From: Phalacrocorax aristotelis
Lineage: Eukaryota > Chordata > Aves > Suliformes > Phalacrocoracidae
Assembly (NCBI RefSeq): GCF_949628215.1
Contig: NC_134288.1
Coordinates: 5,518,001-5,582,000 of the forward strand
Direction of reading: 5' to 3'
DNA length: 64,000 bases
The position numbers were made by a program, and so were the translations under genes. The notes below the pieces were generated by a model. The model ran no database searches and was not told the origin of the DNA. It saw nothing but the letters and a program-made list of their open reading frames with translations. This document shows, one piece after another, positions 1-13,645 of the stretch. Positions within the stretch are counted from its first letter, which is position 1. Each line of letters opens with the position of its first letter.

Positions 1-2029
1 CCAGAGTACGGAGAGAGCAGTCAGCAGTGGGAAGCATCCAAAACCTGACTGAGCAGTAAGGGCACAGACACTGGATCGGGGTTCCAAGCCTGGGGCTGTA
101 GGAAAACAGACTTCACTTTTCTGCATTTCTGTTTCCTCACTTAAAAAGTGGAGGTTTCAAACATCCTTTTGTGCAATAAGGGATTTGTCATGGTTTGCTA
201 CGTGCCTTGAACACGTGTTACAGCCACACCAGGCCTGTTTTGGCATATGGTTCCTGATTATGCCCTTCAGAGCCCTAAAACTGTGCTTGGAACTGGGGCG
301 ACACAGCAAACGAGTATGGAAAAGTAACCAAAAAGCCTGCTTCCCTCTGAGATTGCTCCAGGAATTACTCAAAGGTAAAGGACTTCTGCTTGGTGTCTAC
401 ATCCAGTGTCATATCCTAACGTCTCAGGAGTTTACCATTTTACATAGAATCACTCTCATTTTGCCTAGGCTGACCATCAGTCACTCCCTATGAAATAAAG
501 AGGGCAAACACCACCCCTTCTTTACACTGTAAAAGGCAAGCAAGGAATACAGAGGTTGAGCTCATGGCCACTCAGCAAAAAAAAGAACAAACAACCAAAT
601 GAACTAATTTAAATACATGCTCTTACTTTCATCAAAAAGAGGGGAAAAAACCCACAACAATGTTTTTTTGCTTCTGTGACTTCCACTAAAACTGTAGATC
701 TCAGAGGCAACTGCAAAGCTTTAAAAAAAATAATAAACCAAAGAAAATATGAACAATTCCAGCAGATCTATTGGAAAAGAGTCCAGTGTTCTTACCCAAA
801 GTGAGAAATGAGGAAAATGTTTCACGTCCAATTAAATCAAGGCAACTGAAACAGGCAGCGTTAGCATCTTTGTACATGCCTTCGCTACATAAAAATGTCA
901 CTTTAAAACATCAGATTTTATCTCAGTTGCTTATCAAATGCAAATTATCAAATACAAATATTAGTGACCTAGTGAGTGGACATGTAAGATTAAGAGCTTA
1001 AAAATCTCCATTCTTATACAGTAGAAAGTAAAATTATTTTAAGAGATATCACAGGCTTCTGTTTAATCTGCAGGTTTTTTAAACTTCATGAATTTCACCT
1101 GAGGCACTTAAGCTCGCCGTATTATTGCTTTCAGAAACATCATCATTTTGGCACCCATTTGTGCAGGAATGCAAACAATGCTCTACAAAAGCAAATCACC
1201 ATGAATCTGTCTCAGTGCAATTCACAGCAAGGATGCAATCCGCACCTCAGCACTGGGCAGTTACAAAGAACACAGCCACGGACAGTTTCCAGTGATGTTG
1301 CAGACTGGTAGTGTCATTCCCTTAAGGCATTCAAGGGATTGTTTGGGTATAATTCACCTCATTATAGTAAAAGATGTTTCAAAGATGCTCAGGCTGAGGA
1401 AGAGGAGTATTCAGTCTGGTAGACAGCAAGGGTCCCATGCTACTCAAATAGGTAAATCTTGGTTAGGCTCAATACCTTCTGACTAGACACTTACAGAGAA
1501 GCGAAAGCCACAAGGAGCCCTGACTGGGATACTTTCCAATGGCCTCTAGAAAAAATAAGTACACTCTACCTTGTAGCCACAGCAAAAAGAGGAGCAGCAC
1601 ATCAGGAAAGCAGCTGAAAAGTTAATGGTCATGTATTCTCTAACAAAAAAAGGCAGTGGCTATTCTGTCGCTAGAGTTACCAGCTGTACCTATGAAGTCC
1701 TCTCTCTGGTTAATAACGATTTAATATATCACTGGAATAAAGAAAACACAAGAGGGCTCCAAACAATACCAGAGTTCCATGAGGCTGCGGTGCCGTAGGC
1801 ACTATGCAGAAGCCTTCCAGCAGCCCCTAGGAAACTTATGGATCTGCAGGTTTTATAGCAACTCCTCAGTGCTGCAACCTGGATGCAGAACTTCTACAAT
1901 CTCAGCTTCATTTCAGCTCAAAAGAGGAAGTCATCTATTTGGAAATGAAAGTATCTGTAGACTCAGAAAGCCGTGTCGGCTACCACAACGCAACAAAGCC
2001 TTTCAGAAGACCCCACTAAATCAACATAC
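1..2029 (-). other. ARHGAP40: ARHGAP40 intron (partial, runs off left edge)
   Basis: This stretch follows the GTATGT donor of the exon ending at 2030 on the minus strand, so it is read as intron. I see no further exon of the RhoGAP family in it on either strand. The short open frames here have no recognisable domain and no suitable splice sites. The GAP domain exons must lie beyond position 1. Confidence 0.6.
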
Positions 2030-2250
2030 CTCAGAGCTGACCACTCCAAAAATGTCTCGGACATCACGCACAGGATGCTTGTTTTTCCTCCTCCGAGACC
2101 GGGAGTAGGTATCCAACCGCCGCTGCACAGCGGCCGCCTGGGTCTTGGTCAGGGTGGAGAGCAGGACGATGTTGTCGTTTTCCGAGGCACGGTCCCCAAG
2201 GAGGTCAGACAGCCCTGCGTCCTGGAGCCACTCGGCTTCAGCTTCTCCCT
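2030..2250 (-). CDS. ARHGAP40: ARHGAP40 internal coding exon (WLQDAGLSDLL to VRDIFG block)
   Basis: The exon begins after a CTCGCAG acceptor at 2251 and ends at a strong GAG|GTATGT donor. It supplies two bases to complete a Glu codon and then 73 codons, ending in phase 0. It carries the most conserved pre-GAP part of the family, including LLSTLTKTQAAAVQRRLD and a basic SRSRRRKNK stretch before PVRDVRDIFG. An overlapping plus-strand open frame across the same bases is a shadow. Confidence 0.9.
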
Positions 2251-5200
2251 CTGCGAGGCAAGGGATGAGAAGGGCGAGCAAGAAAAGAAAGGATAACAGT
2301 AATTTCAGTGCTTGAAATACTTCAGAGGCAGAAAAACAGGAGTCTGAGCCATCCCCTTTGTGGGGCAGCAATGGGACATCACTGGAAGGGAGCCACATCT
2401 TTGTTAGGAAGCCATGGCTGTTCTCAAAATCTTGGCCCTACTTCCAGATACCCAGCCAGGTATCAGTGTGAAATCGGAGGAGAGACAGCACTTTAGGCAG
2501 CTACAACCACTGACATACTCCTTTCCCCTCACCCTAGGTGAGGAGAAAGAGAAGGAAAAACTCTGGAGGCATGGATATTGCCAGGAACCTAGGCTCCCTC
2601 AGAAGCTGGGCAGAAGGTGCGCTCAAGTGTGACTCTGCATGGTATTTAGCACAAGGATTGCAACAGGAACTAATGCCAGTGGGCGCTTTCACAGGACATG
2701 GGAGGAAAGCCAGATGCGCTTGCTTAAATCTGCCTTTACATGGACTGCCTGTGCAAAGGGGAGCTCTGGCAGGCAACAGCGTACAGCAAACTCAGAACGA
2801 ATGGCCCTGCCTCCCTCTGCAGCACACCTGATCCTCCGACACCTTTCAGAATGGACAAAAGGTCTGTGGGAAGGCACACATACCACACTGCACATTTGGC
2901 TTTTGTACTCTTCCCAATTATTTGGCTATTTCTTTTAATTTTTACTTATCTATATGGATGCTTATGGATCAACAACTTTTTTTAAAAAAAAATATCTGGA
3001 CACTTATCTGGTAGATTCAAATGTATTTTTTTTAATACACTTGCAGAACTATTTGTATGCACCGTCCCTATTTACCTTTCGAAGTGGATTGGTATCCATG
3101 CAGTCATTCAACAAAAGCAAAAACGTTACTCTTACTCTGTGCATTCGCTCTATGTCTCTACCTATTCAAAACATCACTAAAATTAAAGACTATTCCAGTT
3201 CCACATTGCAGGGTGAGAAGCTCGGCGGCAGTACAGCAGCATTACTCAAACCAGCTCAGTTCCACTTCATTCTCCAATATATATTAAGTTGCACTTCAAA
3301 CATAGAAGACAATTTTTTCCTTACGGGATGTGCCCTTTGTGCAAGTGAGAAAGGGCCCTGAGCAAGGAAGCTACTTGAAATCCAAGGATGATAAAAGAAG
3401 CAATTTAGCAGGTGGCTTCAACTTTAATACAGTGAGCACAAAGCCTTTATCTTTTCAGTTCTGCGTACCACATACATTCACTGCAGGCAGCCCCAGCACA
3501 GCTCTACCAAAGGTTATGCTGGGAGTGGGGTGCGGGGGAGGAATCACAGCTGAACTGACTGAAACAGAGCCGTTCGTTGACACTCCTCCATCCCTGCGCA
3601 AACTGACATCTCAGTTACCACAGCTGCACAGGCAAGGTTTTATTATTGTGGCATCAATTCTTGAGAGATTAAATAATTTAGTTCTTCTGGAGAAACTTCT
3701 GGGTTCATACAACTTGCAAAAACATATTGTGACTCCACTGAAACCCTTTTCAGCCTTCAGAGCATGCTCTTTGCGTTCTTAGACGCAGTAATGAAAAGGA
3801 GCTCTTTTCAGCATCACACCACAATAAATAGAGCTAGACTTAAAGTCAAGTTCCTTTAATGACTCTTTTAGCAAACTGCCTACCTTTCCTACATGGTGCT
3901 AACTTTTGGTCATTTCCCACGTCTGGTTCTACAGAAGCTAAGAGGTAAGAGCATCCCCCGGTACTGCTCGCTTGGTTCCAGCTGCTCACGCACTCGTGGT
4001 CCCATTCATGACTCCTTGCTGTACAGCTGTTTGTCCTACATCCGTGGTTTCACAGCAGCACAGCGTGCAAAAGACTTCTGGCTTATTTTGTCTTTGGAAA
4101 CTAAAAGGAAGTTAAGTGTATTGCTTGCAAATTTTGAAAATACCCAGTTCCAGTCATAACAGGAAACGAATCTAATACACAATACTGAACAGCAGGCCCT
4201 AAATCGGACATCCGTGTGAGCCTACTGCCCCATCTGATGCCAAAGCACCAGATTTTAATTCCTCTAATATTTTTGGCCCAGTTGTGTTTGCCAGTAATGG
4301 AAAAGGAAACCAGAAAAATAGGTTTTTTATGGGGAGAAGGGGGAAAACTGAGAGAAATAGGTCAGAAGAGGTCCATGGAAGCTGAGCTGCAGGTTTAAGC
4401 CTGGAAAGCTGCTAAGATTTGCCTTGTGAGTGTCAGACAAGCATTTCAGGGGGCACAATTAGGAAGAAACCTGGAAAACTAAGGAACACCAGTTCCAAAA
4501 ACTTACTCGAAACATAAACTAGTCAAAAATAGCATTCATCATAAAGCATTTAGTTTCAAGAAAAGCTAAAGGACAGCTAAGCATCCTACAATTTCAGACT
4601 AAACATTGAGCACAACTTCCTATATAGTTTCTGAAGGTATAGAAGAATCACTCTTAGCAGACACTTCTCAGACACGATTGCATGCTATAAGGACGCTAGT
4701 AGATATTTTAGTGGCACTACCACACCGAGTACACCGAGTGCGTACCAGTCTGCTGGAGAGTCACACCTTGAAGAGGGATGGATAAACAGCAGATAGCAAG
4801 GAAAGGACGTTGCTGCTTGTATTTCAGGAAAAAGCTACTCTCTACCCCCTCCAACTGTTAGTGAGGCCACAAGTGTCATCAGCACCTTTCTGCTGACCCA
4901 GGTCTTCTGCTAAGTTACACGCTGGCCTCCCACCAACGCCAGGTCACAAGCAGCTTCCCATTGCGCCACCCCTTGCACAGGGCTTGCGCTGGAGACCAGC
5001 GTTCCCAACCGGGTCAGTGTTTTTGCAAAGCCTTATCTACACGTAACCTCCACGCTGTCCCTGTACCATGATGACTATCGGCTATTTGCCAGGTTGAGCC
5101 ACGCCGTCTCCAGACAGAGCTGTTAGCTGCTGCCCAAGCACGGCTTCTCAGGCTTTATGCAAAGAGCCTTTGGCTCCAAGGAGACCTGAAGCCTCTGTGC

Positions 5201-6893
5201 TGCTTTGCTACCTCGTGGTGCTCCAGCCACAAATTGCAAAGCCAAAAGGCACCAGCCGAGTCCAGCTTCCTGCATCCACACCATCTGAAGTTTCCCTTTG
5301 CTACTTATGCTGCCAGCACAACACTTATTTGACTAAGCTCCTTTGCAGAAGGCACCAGGAGGCTGAGTGTGCCGCACCTCCTTCCCCAACCTGCCAAGAA
5401 GGCTTCACTACTCGGATATTATTTCTAGTCTGTCTGGTTGCAATGGCCAATTAGGCAGTCAGCTCTTGACTGCTAAATTAATACACAGCATTAAAAGACA
5501 CTTTTCCTTGTGTCCCTGCTTAAACACAGTAATTGAATTGCCTCTAGCATATCAGTGTTTCGGATATCCCAGACAGCCTTTCATCTCATGGCATGGCCTC
5601 TTTTCCAGAGCCTACTCCCTGGTGCACTCATTTTCTGAGTCACTTTTGCATCTCTTCCAGTTCTGAAAAAACAAACTTACACCCTTTATGCAGGGACACT
5701 AACAGCAGACCTTAATGTTTACTGTGTCTTGCTGACTATGGCAGACAGTTAGTGACCTTCCCACCCCGCTCTCCAGAGCCCACTCTATGCACCCAGGACA
5801 CTCATTTACCCTTCCCAAGCACAGTAGCACACTGGGACTTTCACTCAAACACTTCCCCATCACGTACATGGGCCCTCCTCAATGTCAGACCAGCACTACA
5901 GCTGTAGGCTGTCCAGGCTGCAAACCCGACCATTCAGGAGGATGTACAGCCAACTAAATCACGTTCTTCAAAATGGACCTGGGAAATGTGTGATCCCGAT
6001 CCACAGGATCGCTGGGCGCTTATCACTGTTTATCATCCCTCCAACAGCCCAGGATGTTGTACTTCCTGTGTCAGAAGGCAATTGGTCTAGGTTCCAGTTA
6101 TTCCAAAGTAGTGGATAACATCAGCACTACAGAAATCCCATTAGAAACACCCCATGCACATGAAGCAGTCTTCAAAAGAGGGCGGCGGGGAAAGGAGGTT
6201 GTATATAAGGAAAACCTTGTGTGGATGGACTCAAGTCATTCTGGATGTTTGTTACGGTTTCTTGAATAGTGAATCAGAGGGGAAAATCTGTCTTCCACAG
6301 AAGCAGCTCTCATAAAAGCCACTACGATGAAGTCTCAGAACCATGTACACAAACAAGCCTTCCAACCACCGCAAGCTGTCACAGCGTGTTTACCATACAG
6401 CCACCTGCACGGGGAGCGAGAGCCCCCGCACTTAGCGGGCTGCTATTTGAAAAAATCTGGAGCCTCGAACATACTGCTGACTGACCTTTAAGGTCAGCTT
6501 TGTTTCAGAAGCTGAAACTAGGCCAAGCTAGCACTCTTATTCTGCAGGGCATCATCCACCACCCAATGACAAAAAAAACTATATCTCTGATTTGACTGGT
6601 AATATTCTAACAATATTCCAACATGCTTCTAAATCATTCAGGTGCATAAGCAGATTTTCTCTCTAAGACATTAATCTTCCTCCCCTCACTCCCGACGTTT
6701 TTGGCAACCTACCCTCTTGTGTTTTGACATCTGCAAGGCTGCATTCCTCTTGCTCGGCTTCAGCGCTCTGTTTAATGTTCTCTACTTCCAGCCAAAAACC
6801 GTCCATTGACAAGTTGTCCAAAGACTCTCCCCTGGAATTCGTGCTCTCTGACACCAGGGATGCCCAATGACTCTTCGCAGGAAGCTGGCTCAT
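2030..6893 (-). CDS. ARHGAP40: Rho GTPase-activating protein, ARHGAP18/28/40 family, probably ARHGAP40 (5' part only)
   Basis: The coding sequence joins 6893-6713 to 2250-2030 on the minus strand and continues off the left edge. It encodes the first 134 residues of a protein resembling ARHGAP18, 28 and 40. Shared landmarks are SLDNLSMDGFWLEVENIK (about residues 24-41), AEWLQDAGLSDLL (about 65-77), LLSTLTKTQAAAVQRRLD (about 90-107) and PVRDVRDIFG (about 120-129). These form the conserved region ahead of the GAP domain in the family; the GAP domain, with its arginine finger, is not in the window. The family stimulates GTP hydrolysis by Rho-type GTPases. The first exon leaves one base and the second supplies two, so the junction is in phase. 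Family membership is seen in the sequence. The choice of ARHGAP40 over its paralogues rests on the neighbours ADIG and ACTR5 and is inference. Confidence 0.85.
2251..6712 (-). other. ARHGAP40: ARHGAP40 intron
   Basis: This intron of about 4.46 kb lies between the two recognised coding exons. Many 60-150 codon open frames occur on both strands, but none has a recognisable domain or a convincing acceptor-donor pair. I see no clear transposable element in it. Confidence 0.7.
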
Positions 6894-6915
6894 TTTGCAA
6901 GGACAATTTCTGGCA
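6713..6915 (-). CDS. ARHGAP40: ARHGAP40 exon with the probable start codon
   Basis: The exon opens after a pyrimidine-rich CTTCCTCTCTCAG acceptor and ends at GAGG|GTAGGT. The chosen ATG is at 6893, 22 bases into the exon, and gives 60 codons plus one base. The frame is also open from the exon's first base to this ATG, so an upstream coding exon could extend the N-terminus. The FWLEVENIK segment matches the family's conserved N-terminal motif. Confidence 0.85.
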
Positions 6916-9900
6916 CTGAGAGAGGAAGAGATAAGGAGAGAGAGATTAAGCTACATGTATTCAGATACGGCATTCACAATACAGCGGTCTTCATTGATTA
7001 ATGACTGCAGTAAGAGCCAAACAGAGGTAAATGCTAGACTTCTTTTGGTTAGTGTTTGGCAATTGCAGACATGGTTGAGATCAAATCCCCTAGAGTAAGG
7101 GAAAAAGTGCTGTCCAAGGACGTGAGAGGATGCAGTATCAACACGGGTTTTCCAATGCTGTCCTTCCAGTGACCTCTGAGACACCACCTACCACTCCCAC
7201 ACTTGCTTCCAAGACTTCCCTGTAAACTTGCACAGATACCCTCTATATTTACAAGCAACCAAGATGTTTCAACCTTGGTGCACATGTCCTCTGATTATCT
7301 GGCATGTACTGCAAGCCTAACAACTCCCAGCCACAGCAGCCTGAACCCAGTAGGCTTGTCCTCCGTATGCAGAAACCAGCACAGCTCCGTCTCCTGCACT
7401 TCAGCTCATTCAATAAACAACTCCGACGTTTGAGGCCCTCTTTTCCTGCCCAGACCAGATTTTTCAGCTGAGAAACAGTACAAGTGTCCTGGGAAACCCA
7501 AACATACAGAATTTTCTTGCCACGCTGTTGATTAATTCATGGGCAGGTGAAGCCCCAGACTGGCCTCGTTCAGCTTTCAACCTCTCTGCAGAAAGTTGTG
7601 AGGTTCTCATCATCAGTTCATAAAAAGATGCCCCTCTCAAAATGAAATTTAATTCACTTCAAAGGGTTGCAAGCCATTTAAACCCTGCTGTATATCTTTT
7701 TCAAAGACTTTAAAAAAAGGGGAGGCGGGATAAGTGGAACCTACTTGTGAAAACACCTCAGTGGTTCAATTTATGAATACAAAATCAAAGAGGCTGCACA
7801 CTACACTAACTAGATGCTTTGAAAGACACCTGTGAACAGCTACTACCACCAAACACAGGCTTAAATTGCTTTCTAGTTTCATGACAAAAAAAGCAGATTG
7901 AGTCTTATGCCTTGAAAACCATGACAACAAAACAACCACCAAATGCAATTTAGCCTCTTAACTCTAGGACTTAGAAAGTTATAGACAGCAAAATATCTGG
8001 AAAATTTTAGGTTCTTTCATTCCAGAAAGCCATTATTACGAGTTGTCACTAACTTGCTTCTGTTGTAAGAAGCATTTCAAGTCATAAAGGACTAAATTTG
8101 AAGATCTAACAACTAGGAGGCATATGTCGAAGGATATTCTGCACTTATATTTACACATGTGCATGCATATTATGCCCATACCTTTTTCTAATATGCACAT
8201 AGGCAGCCCTTCTCTTCTAAAGGTCAGAACTGAAGCAATAGCCATAATTCTTGGAACTTCAGGAGCCAGTAACAGCATTGAGAACAAGATTAAGAAGGCT
8301 TTTGTTTGTTTGTTGTACAGAAACACAAAAGTTAAAGATTGAAAATAGCTATTACACCACCCAGCCCACCTCTGACAAGGGCAGAGGTGATCTGCTTGTT
8401 TAGTACCCATCCCTACCTTCCCCCACCTTTCCTACTCCTGGATATCCAAATAACAGGCCTTTAGTGGAGTTGCCACTTCATAGCCTGGTACAGCACTTAA
8501 ATAATTTTTTAAAAAAATCTTAGCTTGATTATTTATTTAACCTTCATAGTTCATGCCCATCTCTCAGTTCTATTACTACTACCATCCCAAATTATTTCCC
8601 CTTTCAACTTTTTACTTATATCTTTACCCTTTAAGAGTTAAAAATGTAAGTCACATTCCTTATATTAACTCTTCATCTTCAGTACTCTCCACTTCCTCAC
8701 ATTTGCTGACGGCCTTCTTGTAAGAAGATTAGATTTAAACAAAGCCATCTCGCTAGCATCAAAAAGGCTGTTTAATACCTTGCCATGATATCTCACTAGA
8801 ATTCTATTACACGCCAGTCACTAGAAATTGTCACTTGCAACATGAAACTAGGAAGAGGATTTTAGATTATCTTGAGGGACTTGGTTTTGGCCACATCAGT
8901 GCCAGTAATACTGGCAGCCAAACCTGCACTGAAGAGGAGTCTCCCAATGCACAACACTACACAGGCTAAGGGACCATCTTACAAGCTCTCCTAATTGCTC
9001 TACTAAAGACCTTCAGCGGGCACACAACTACTCTTCTTGCCCTAAGTTATTGCACTGTACTACTATGGGATCTAGGTTATACATTTTAGAGCTGCTTTGT
9101 TCTGTATCTTTCTGTCATTCTCAGCCTGGTGTAAAGCAGGCTCATCCAGCATCCCAGAAATCGCTGTGGATTCACACCAAACCCACTTAGATCCAGGTTT
9201 GCTGGTTCAGCAGAACCTACGCTAGACCTGAGCAGCAGCCTGCACCCAGCACACGCACTGTGCGGCAAGCCTGTGTCACACACAGCTGTGACAATCCCTT
9301 CCCCACACCTGCCGCAGAGCTGCCTGGAAAAGCCCCCAAATTTTAAGCCAACCTAAATACAGTCCTCAGCTCTTTCAAAAGCATGACTCTTGACTTACAG
9401 GTTCTTCATTACTTACCCAGATATCAGATCCTGAACACAAGTTTTAGTCCAGGAGATACCACGACCAAGTGGAGTAATACTTATCTAAGGCATTAGGGCA
9501 TATTCCTGGTGCACATCTGAGAAGGGTCACAACACCCTGACAGTCCAGGTTTCAGGCTATAGCCTTGCCAGCAGTTACTTTTAATCTACCAGCATCTTCA
9601 GTCCATACCAAGACAGCAGAGCACTAGTTTTGCCAGAGAACAGTGAACTGTTGTACCCCTATCCCACTCTGGCTTGTGCTTCTGCACCACCCACAGTTAC
9701 TTTGCTTTCTTCCACAGTGGGAAATACAGATGATCTAGTAGTGCTTGCACCAAAAATCTCCGCCGCTGGTCATATTATGCGCCTACTGTAGGAGTGCCAT
9801 ATTTGAGCTATTTGTGCATCAAATAGCCCAAAAGCCATCCTAACTTTTTTCGTCGAGAGCCTCACGGACCAATGCGCTAAACCCCATTTCTCCAAGGCGC

Positions 9901-12900
9901 GGGGTGCTAATGTCACATAGCAGCTCTACACAGCAGTAGCAGGATCCAAAGCCCAGCTCTGAAAGTCCTAAACTAGTGTTGCTGTTCCTATCTCACAGGA
10001 CAACACCAAAGCAAAGTTAGGCCTTTAAATTTAGAAAATGTTTTATTTTGTGGTCTAAACACTTTTTTTCTTGAATACACTGCACAGTGCTTTACAAATC
10101 CAACTCCCCAGGTGGAAGGTTAATTTTAGATTCAGTGCACCTAGGAGATTGTTCTTCCCCATTGCATTCCATAGTCAACAGAAGGCAATCTGTAACGTAT
10201 AAACATAGCAACAGTTTAGAATGAAAGTGTAGATTGTTGGCTTAAAATGTTAATTGCTCAGTTGCAAATGGGCAAAGAGTAGGGGGAATAATCAAGTTCA
10301 CTCAGTTGTACTGTCAACATAACAAAAATCTTAAGATTATAAAGTTTTAAAAATTAACCCAAGAAAAGGCAAACTGGCAGAAAGATCTAGTTAAGGACAA
10401 CAATAAAGGAATGACTCTGTGGACCATCCTAATGCAACCTTCTCCTCTTTTTTAGGGGCACACCCAGTTTTAACGGGGCTTGAGATTGATTCAGCTGACT
10501 CCCCTAACACCTTCAGTTTAACCTTGGCTTAACAATATTAACAGCAGACTTATGAGAAATTAGCATGGACCTTATATGGTTCACTTTCTTATTATTTCTT
10601 CTATAAATCCTCTCCAGACAGAGCACTGGTAGCCCCAAGCAAGACTTGCATGCCTGTACAGCTCTGCCTCCGTGTTGGTGGCTTACTGGTCCTGGGCTAG
10701 AATATGAAGTCTTAGAGTAGTTGATCTGTTCCTAGATACTGTCAACACACAGCAAATATATTGCAAACACTCATGCAACTCTTGGCCCTTTTAAATATAA
10801 AAATAAAATAAACATTGTTGCTATGCATTTGTTCATTCCAGGCTTCATTCCCATCAGAGAGGTTCTCAAAGGATCTGTAGCTGCCTGGACCACTTCACTG
10901 CTTGCTCAACATCCTTCCCTCATTGAAATACCTCTCTAGCAGATGAATAAATAGAGAGGTTTCTTCTCAAGCATTTCACACAGAACAGGAGGTGACAAGT
11001 GTAAGCCAAGAAAATAGAATTCCTTTAATACTGTTTCCAGAAAAACTAAGATGAGAAAAAGGCAACAAGAACAGAAGACTGAAGCTATACAAGGCAGTCC
11101 TTTCACACACAAGCACCTAATTTGTAAAGACATTTCCAAATATCTGGAGCAAGCACAAAGGCACACATGAAACAACGAAGCAGATGGAAGGAGTCTGAAT
11201 TAACCCCAAGAACAAGTTGGGAGCAGCACATCAAGTCACAGCAGCACAGGAATTCAGACCATTCAGCAAATGAAACACAAGCTCTTTTGAAAGGGAGAAA
11301 AAAGTGAGAAATTATTCTGCCAACTGGTTACAGTATTTTGACAGATAAAGACACTAAGTCAGAGAACAAAAATACATTTAGTGTCACAACACACGCGCAT
11401 CTTACTGGCTTTCAATTTACTTCAAGGTCAAAAAACAATTGATGGGTACAAAAGCACAGGATTAAGAGAAACAAACAAAAAAGTCCCTACAGGAAAAGTG
11501 CCTCTTTGCTTCCAAGTTCCCACCCTGAGCGAGCAGCTTAAACCCAGGTGAAGAACTGCGTGGGTAATTCTGAAGAGAAAGAATCACCTCCTGATCAGCC
11601 CACCACAGTTCATAATGTGATATGTGTTCCTGTTTAAGATCATATAGAGTAGGGTGAAGGCATCCAGAAACAACAGGCAGGAGTATTTGAAAAGCTGGAG
11701 AAAATCCTGAGGCAGTAAGTCACATATCTATAGCTATATCTGTATAAAATATATCTATTTTTGCTTACTGACACTATTGGAAGTTTAAACCTCAGTCTTT
11801 CAGAGATATCAATGTTAATATAAGAACAACTCATTATATGAAATAAGTCAACCTACTTACTATCAGAATTTTAGATCAACTATTCACAATCAGCTATTTT
11901 ATTCAGACACACAGAATTACACAAAACTCTGTTCCCAACTCAGATAGAAAATTTGTCTAGGAGGTGCCTTGTGGACAAAAGCTGCACAACTTTTCTACCA
12001 AGTGTCTAAATCAAAAGCAAGCTTTATTGCAAATCTTTAAATCCTGGGGTTGTTACTCCTACAATCCTCCAGATTTTGTACACTAACACCACAGACGGCT
12101 GATTCCCTCCTCCTGCCAACAGCAGGCAGCAAAAGAGCAATACTGAAGTTTACTCTTAGGAGAAAATGAAAATCACATGGCTGGTTCAAATTTCTCGGAC
12201 TAGACCATAAAAGCAAAGAGACTAATTATCAAATTACTGTGGCAGCGATGAACAGTAACTTACCTGATACACTCTTACCATGCTTTACTTTCCCTGGCTT
12301 AACTAAACCAAAGCAGCTGAAGAGGCAGAATTAAAGCAATCTTAGAAGCAGGCTGCCACTGCTGACACACGACTTTGCATATCTCTAACCATAGAGGATT
12401 TACACATATAGTGTATTAGTTTCACTGAGAGCATCCCCTACAAGAAGTCACAGTGCCTCTAGCCCAGGCTATTTTATATAGCACTGCTGCCAACCACCAC
12501 TTATGTTCGCATTAAGGCGTTTTATCAAGGACTTTGCACCCATGGGACGGCACACTTGAAGGTCTGTCTCTACAGCACCAGCAAGATTAGCTCAGATGTC
12601 ACTACTACAATTTGCTAATAAGATTACAGCTTGTTGTCAGTAACACAGCAATCAGTTCATCAAGATCATCATTATGCAAGCAGCTCGGGGAGCAGCGTCA
12701 TTTAAGGTTGTTTTGAAGAAGCCTGTTCTGCAAGTGATAAAGAGGACATGCCAGAAAGCTCTGCGTGAGTGGAGTATTTCACACCAGATCCAACTTTCCC
12801 TCACCCTAACAACAACGAGGCACTCCCCAACTCCTCTCCTGGCATCCCTAGTGACACCAGAAAGACAAAATAGTCATCCTTTGCCCAGTGCTATGTGGAG

Positions 12901-13526
12901 TGAAAAATGTGAATCCAGATGCTTGGGTGTAACCCACTGCTTTAGGTTAGCACCACCATCGCTTTCTGAGACAGGCCTGAACTCCGGGGGTTACCTCCAC
13001 CACAGCGCTGGGAGTTTTAAATAAAGCACAGGTTATACCTTACCCAACAAATACTTTGATAGAAACACTTTTTAAGGACAAAGCAACTCCATCTCAACAT
13101 CTGTCTGTCAAGCCTTCACTGGGAGTAGACTTGTCTCCACTCTGTCTAGTAAGGGTCTAAATAAGAAAGCTAAGGAATAACAAAATTTGCCTGTAATTAC
13201 AGATCTGCCTGAGGTGTCTCAGACCAAAACTCAGAGCAGAACAAACACCACACTGATAAGCCCATGCAGATCCAGCCAAATTAAAAATATTCAAAGCCAT
13301 GTTTAGTTTAGTCTATTCGCTGGGTGTCTGTCCCATCACGCTAGAGTTTGTTTTGGCCTCAGAAGACATAAGCCATGCTCTCTGTACGTGGTTTTTTGTT
13401 TCACTGTAAGGTCACTGCAGGCGAGCCCGCTGCTCACTTTCCCTGCAGTAGCACAGTAAGCCACACAGGAAGGGCCTTCCACTGACACGGAAATCCGGCC
13501 CCGAGAAAGGGGTACCTGGCCAAAAC

Positions 13527-13645
13527 AAAGCTTTAGGAGTACTGTACCTAAAGCTTTGGGAGTATTGTGTTAAAGCAATTGTGAATTGATAAGCCCGATC
13601 TACTGGATGATTATACGAGATCATATGATCTACTGGATGATTATA
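13527..13645. repeat. Short local tandem duplications
   Basis: Two adjacent imperfect duplications are visible. AAAGCTTT(A/G)GGAGTA(C/T)TGT occurs at 13527 and again at 13550, a 23-base period. GATCTACTGGATGATTATA occurs at 13597 and 13627, a 30-base period. Each has two copies. Confidence 0.85.

Noticed and set aside
8036..8410. Minus-strand 124-codon open frame with hydrophobic stretches
   Set aside because: It lies within presumed ARHGAP40 intron, has no recognisable family, no convincing splice sites and scattered Cys/Leu/Phe typical of random AT-rich translation.
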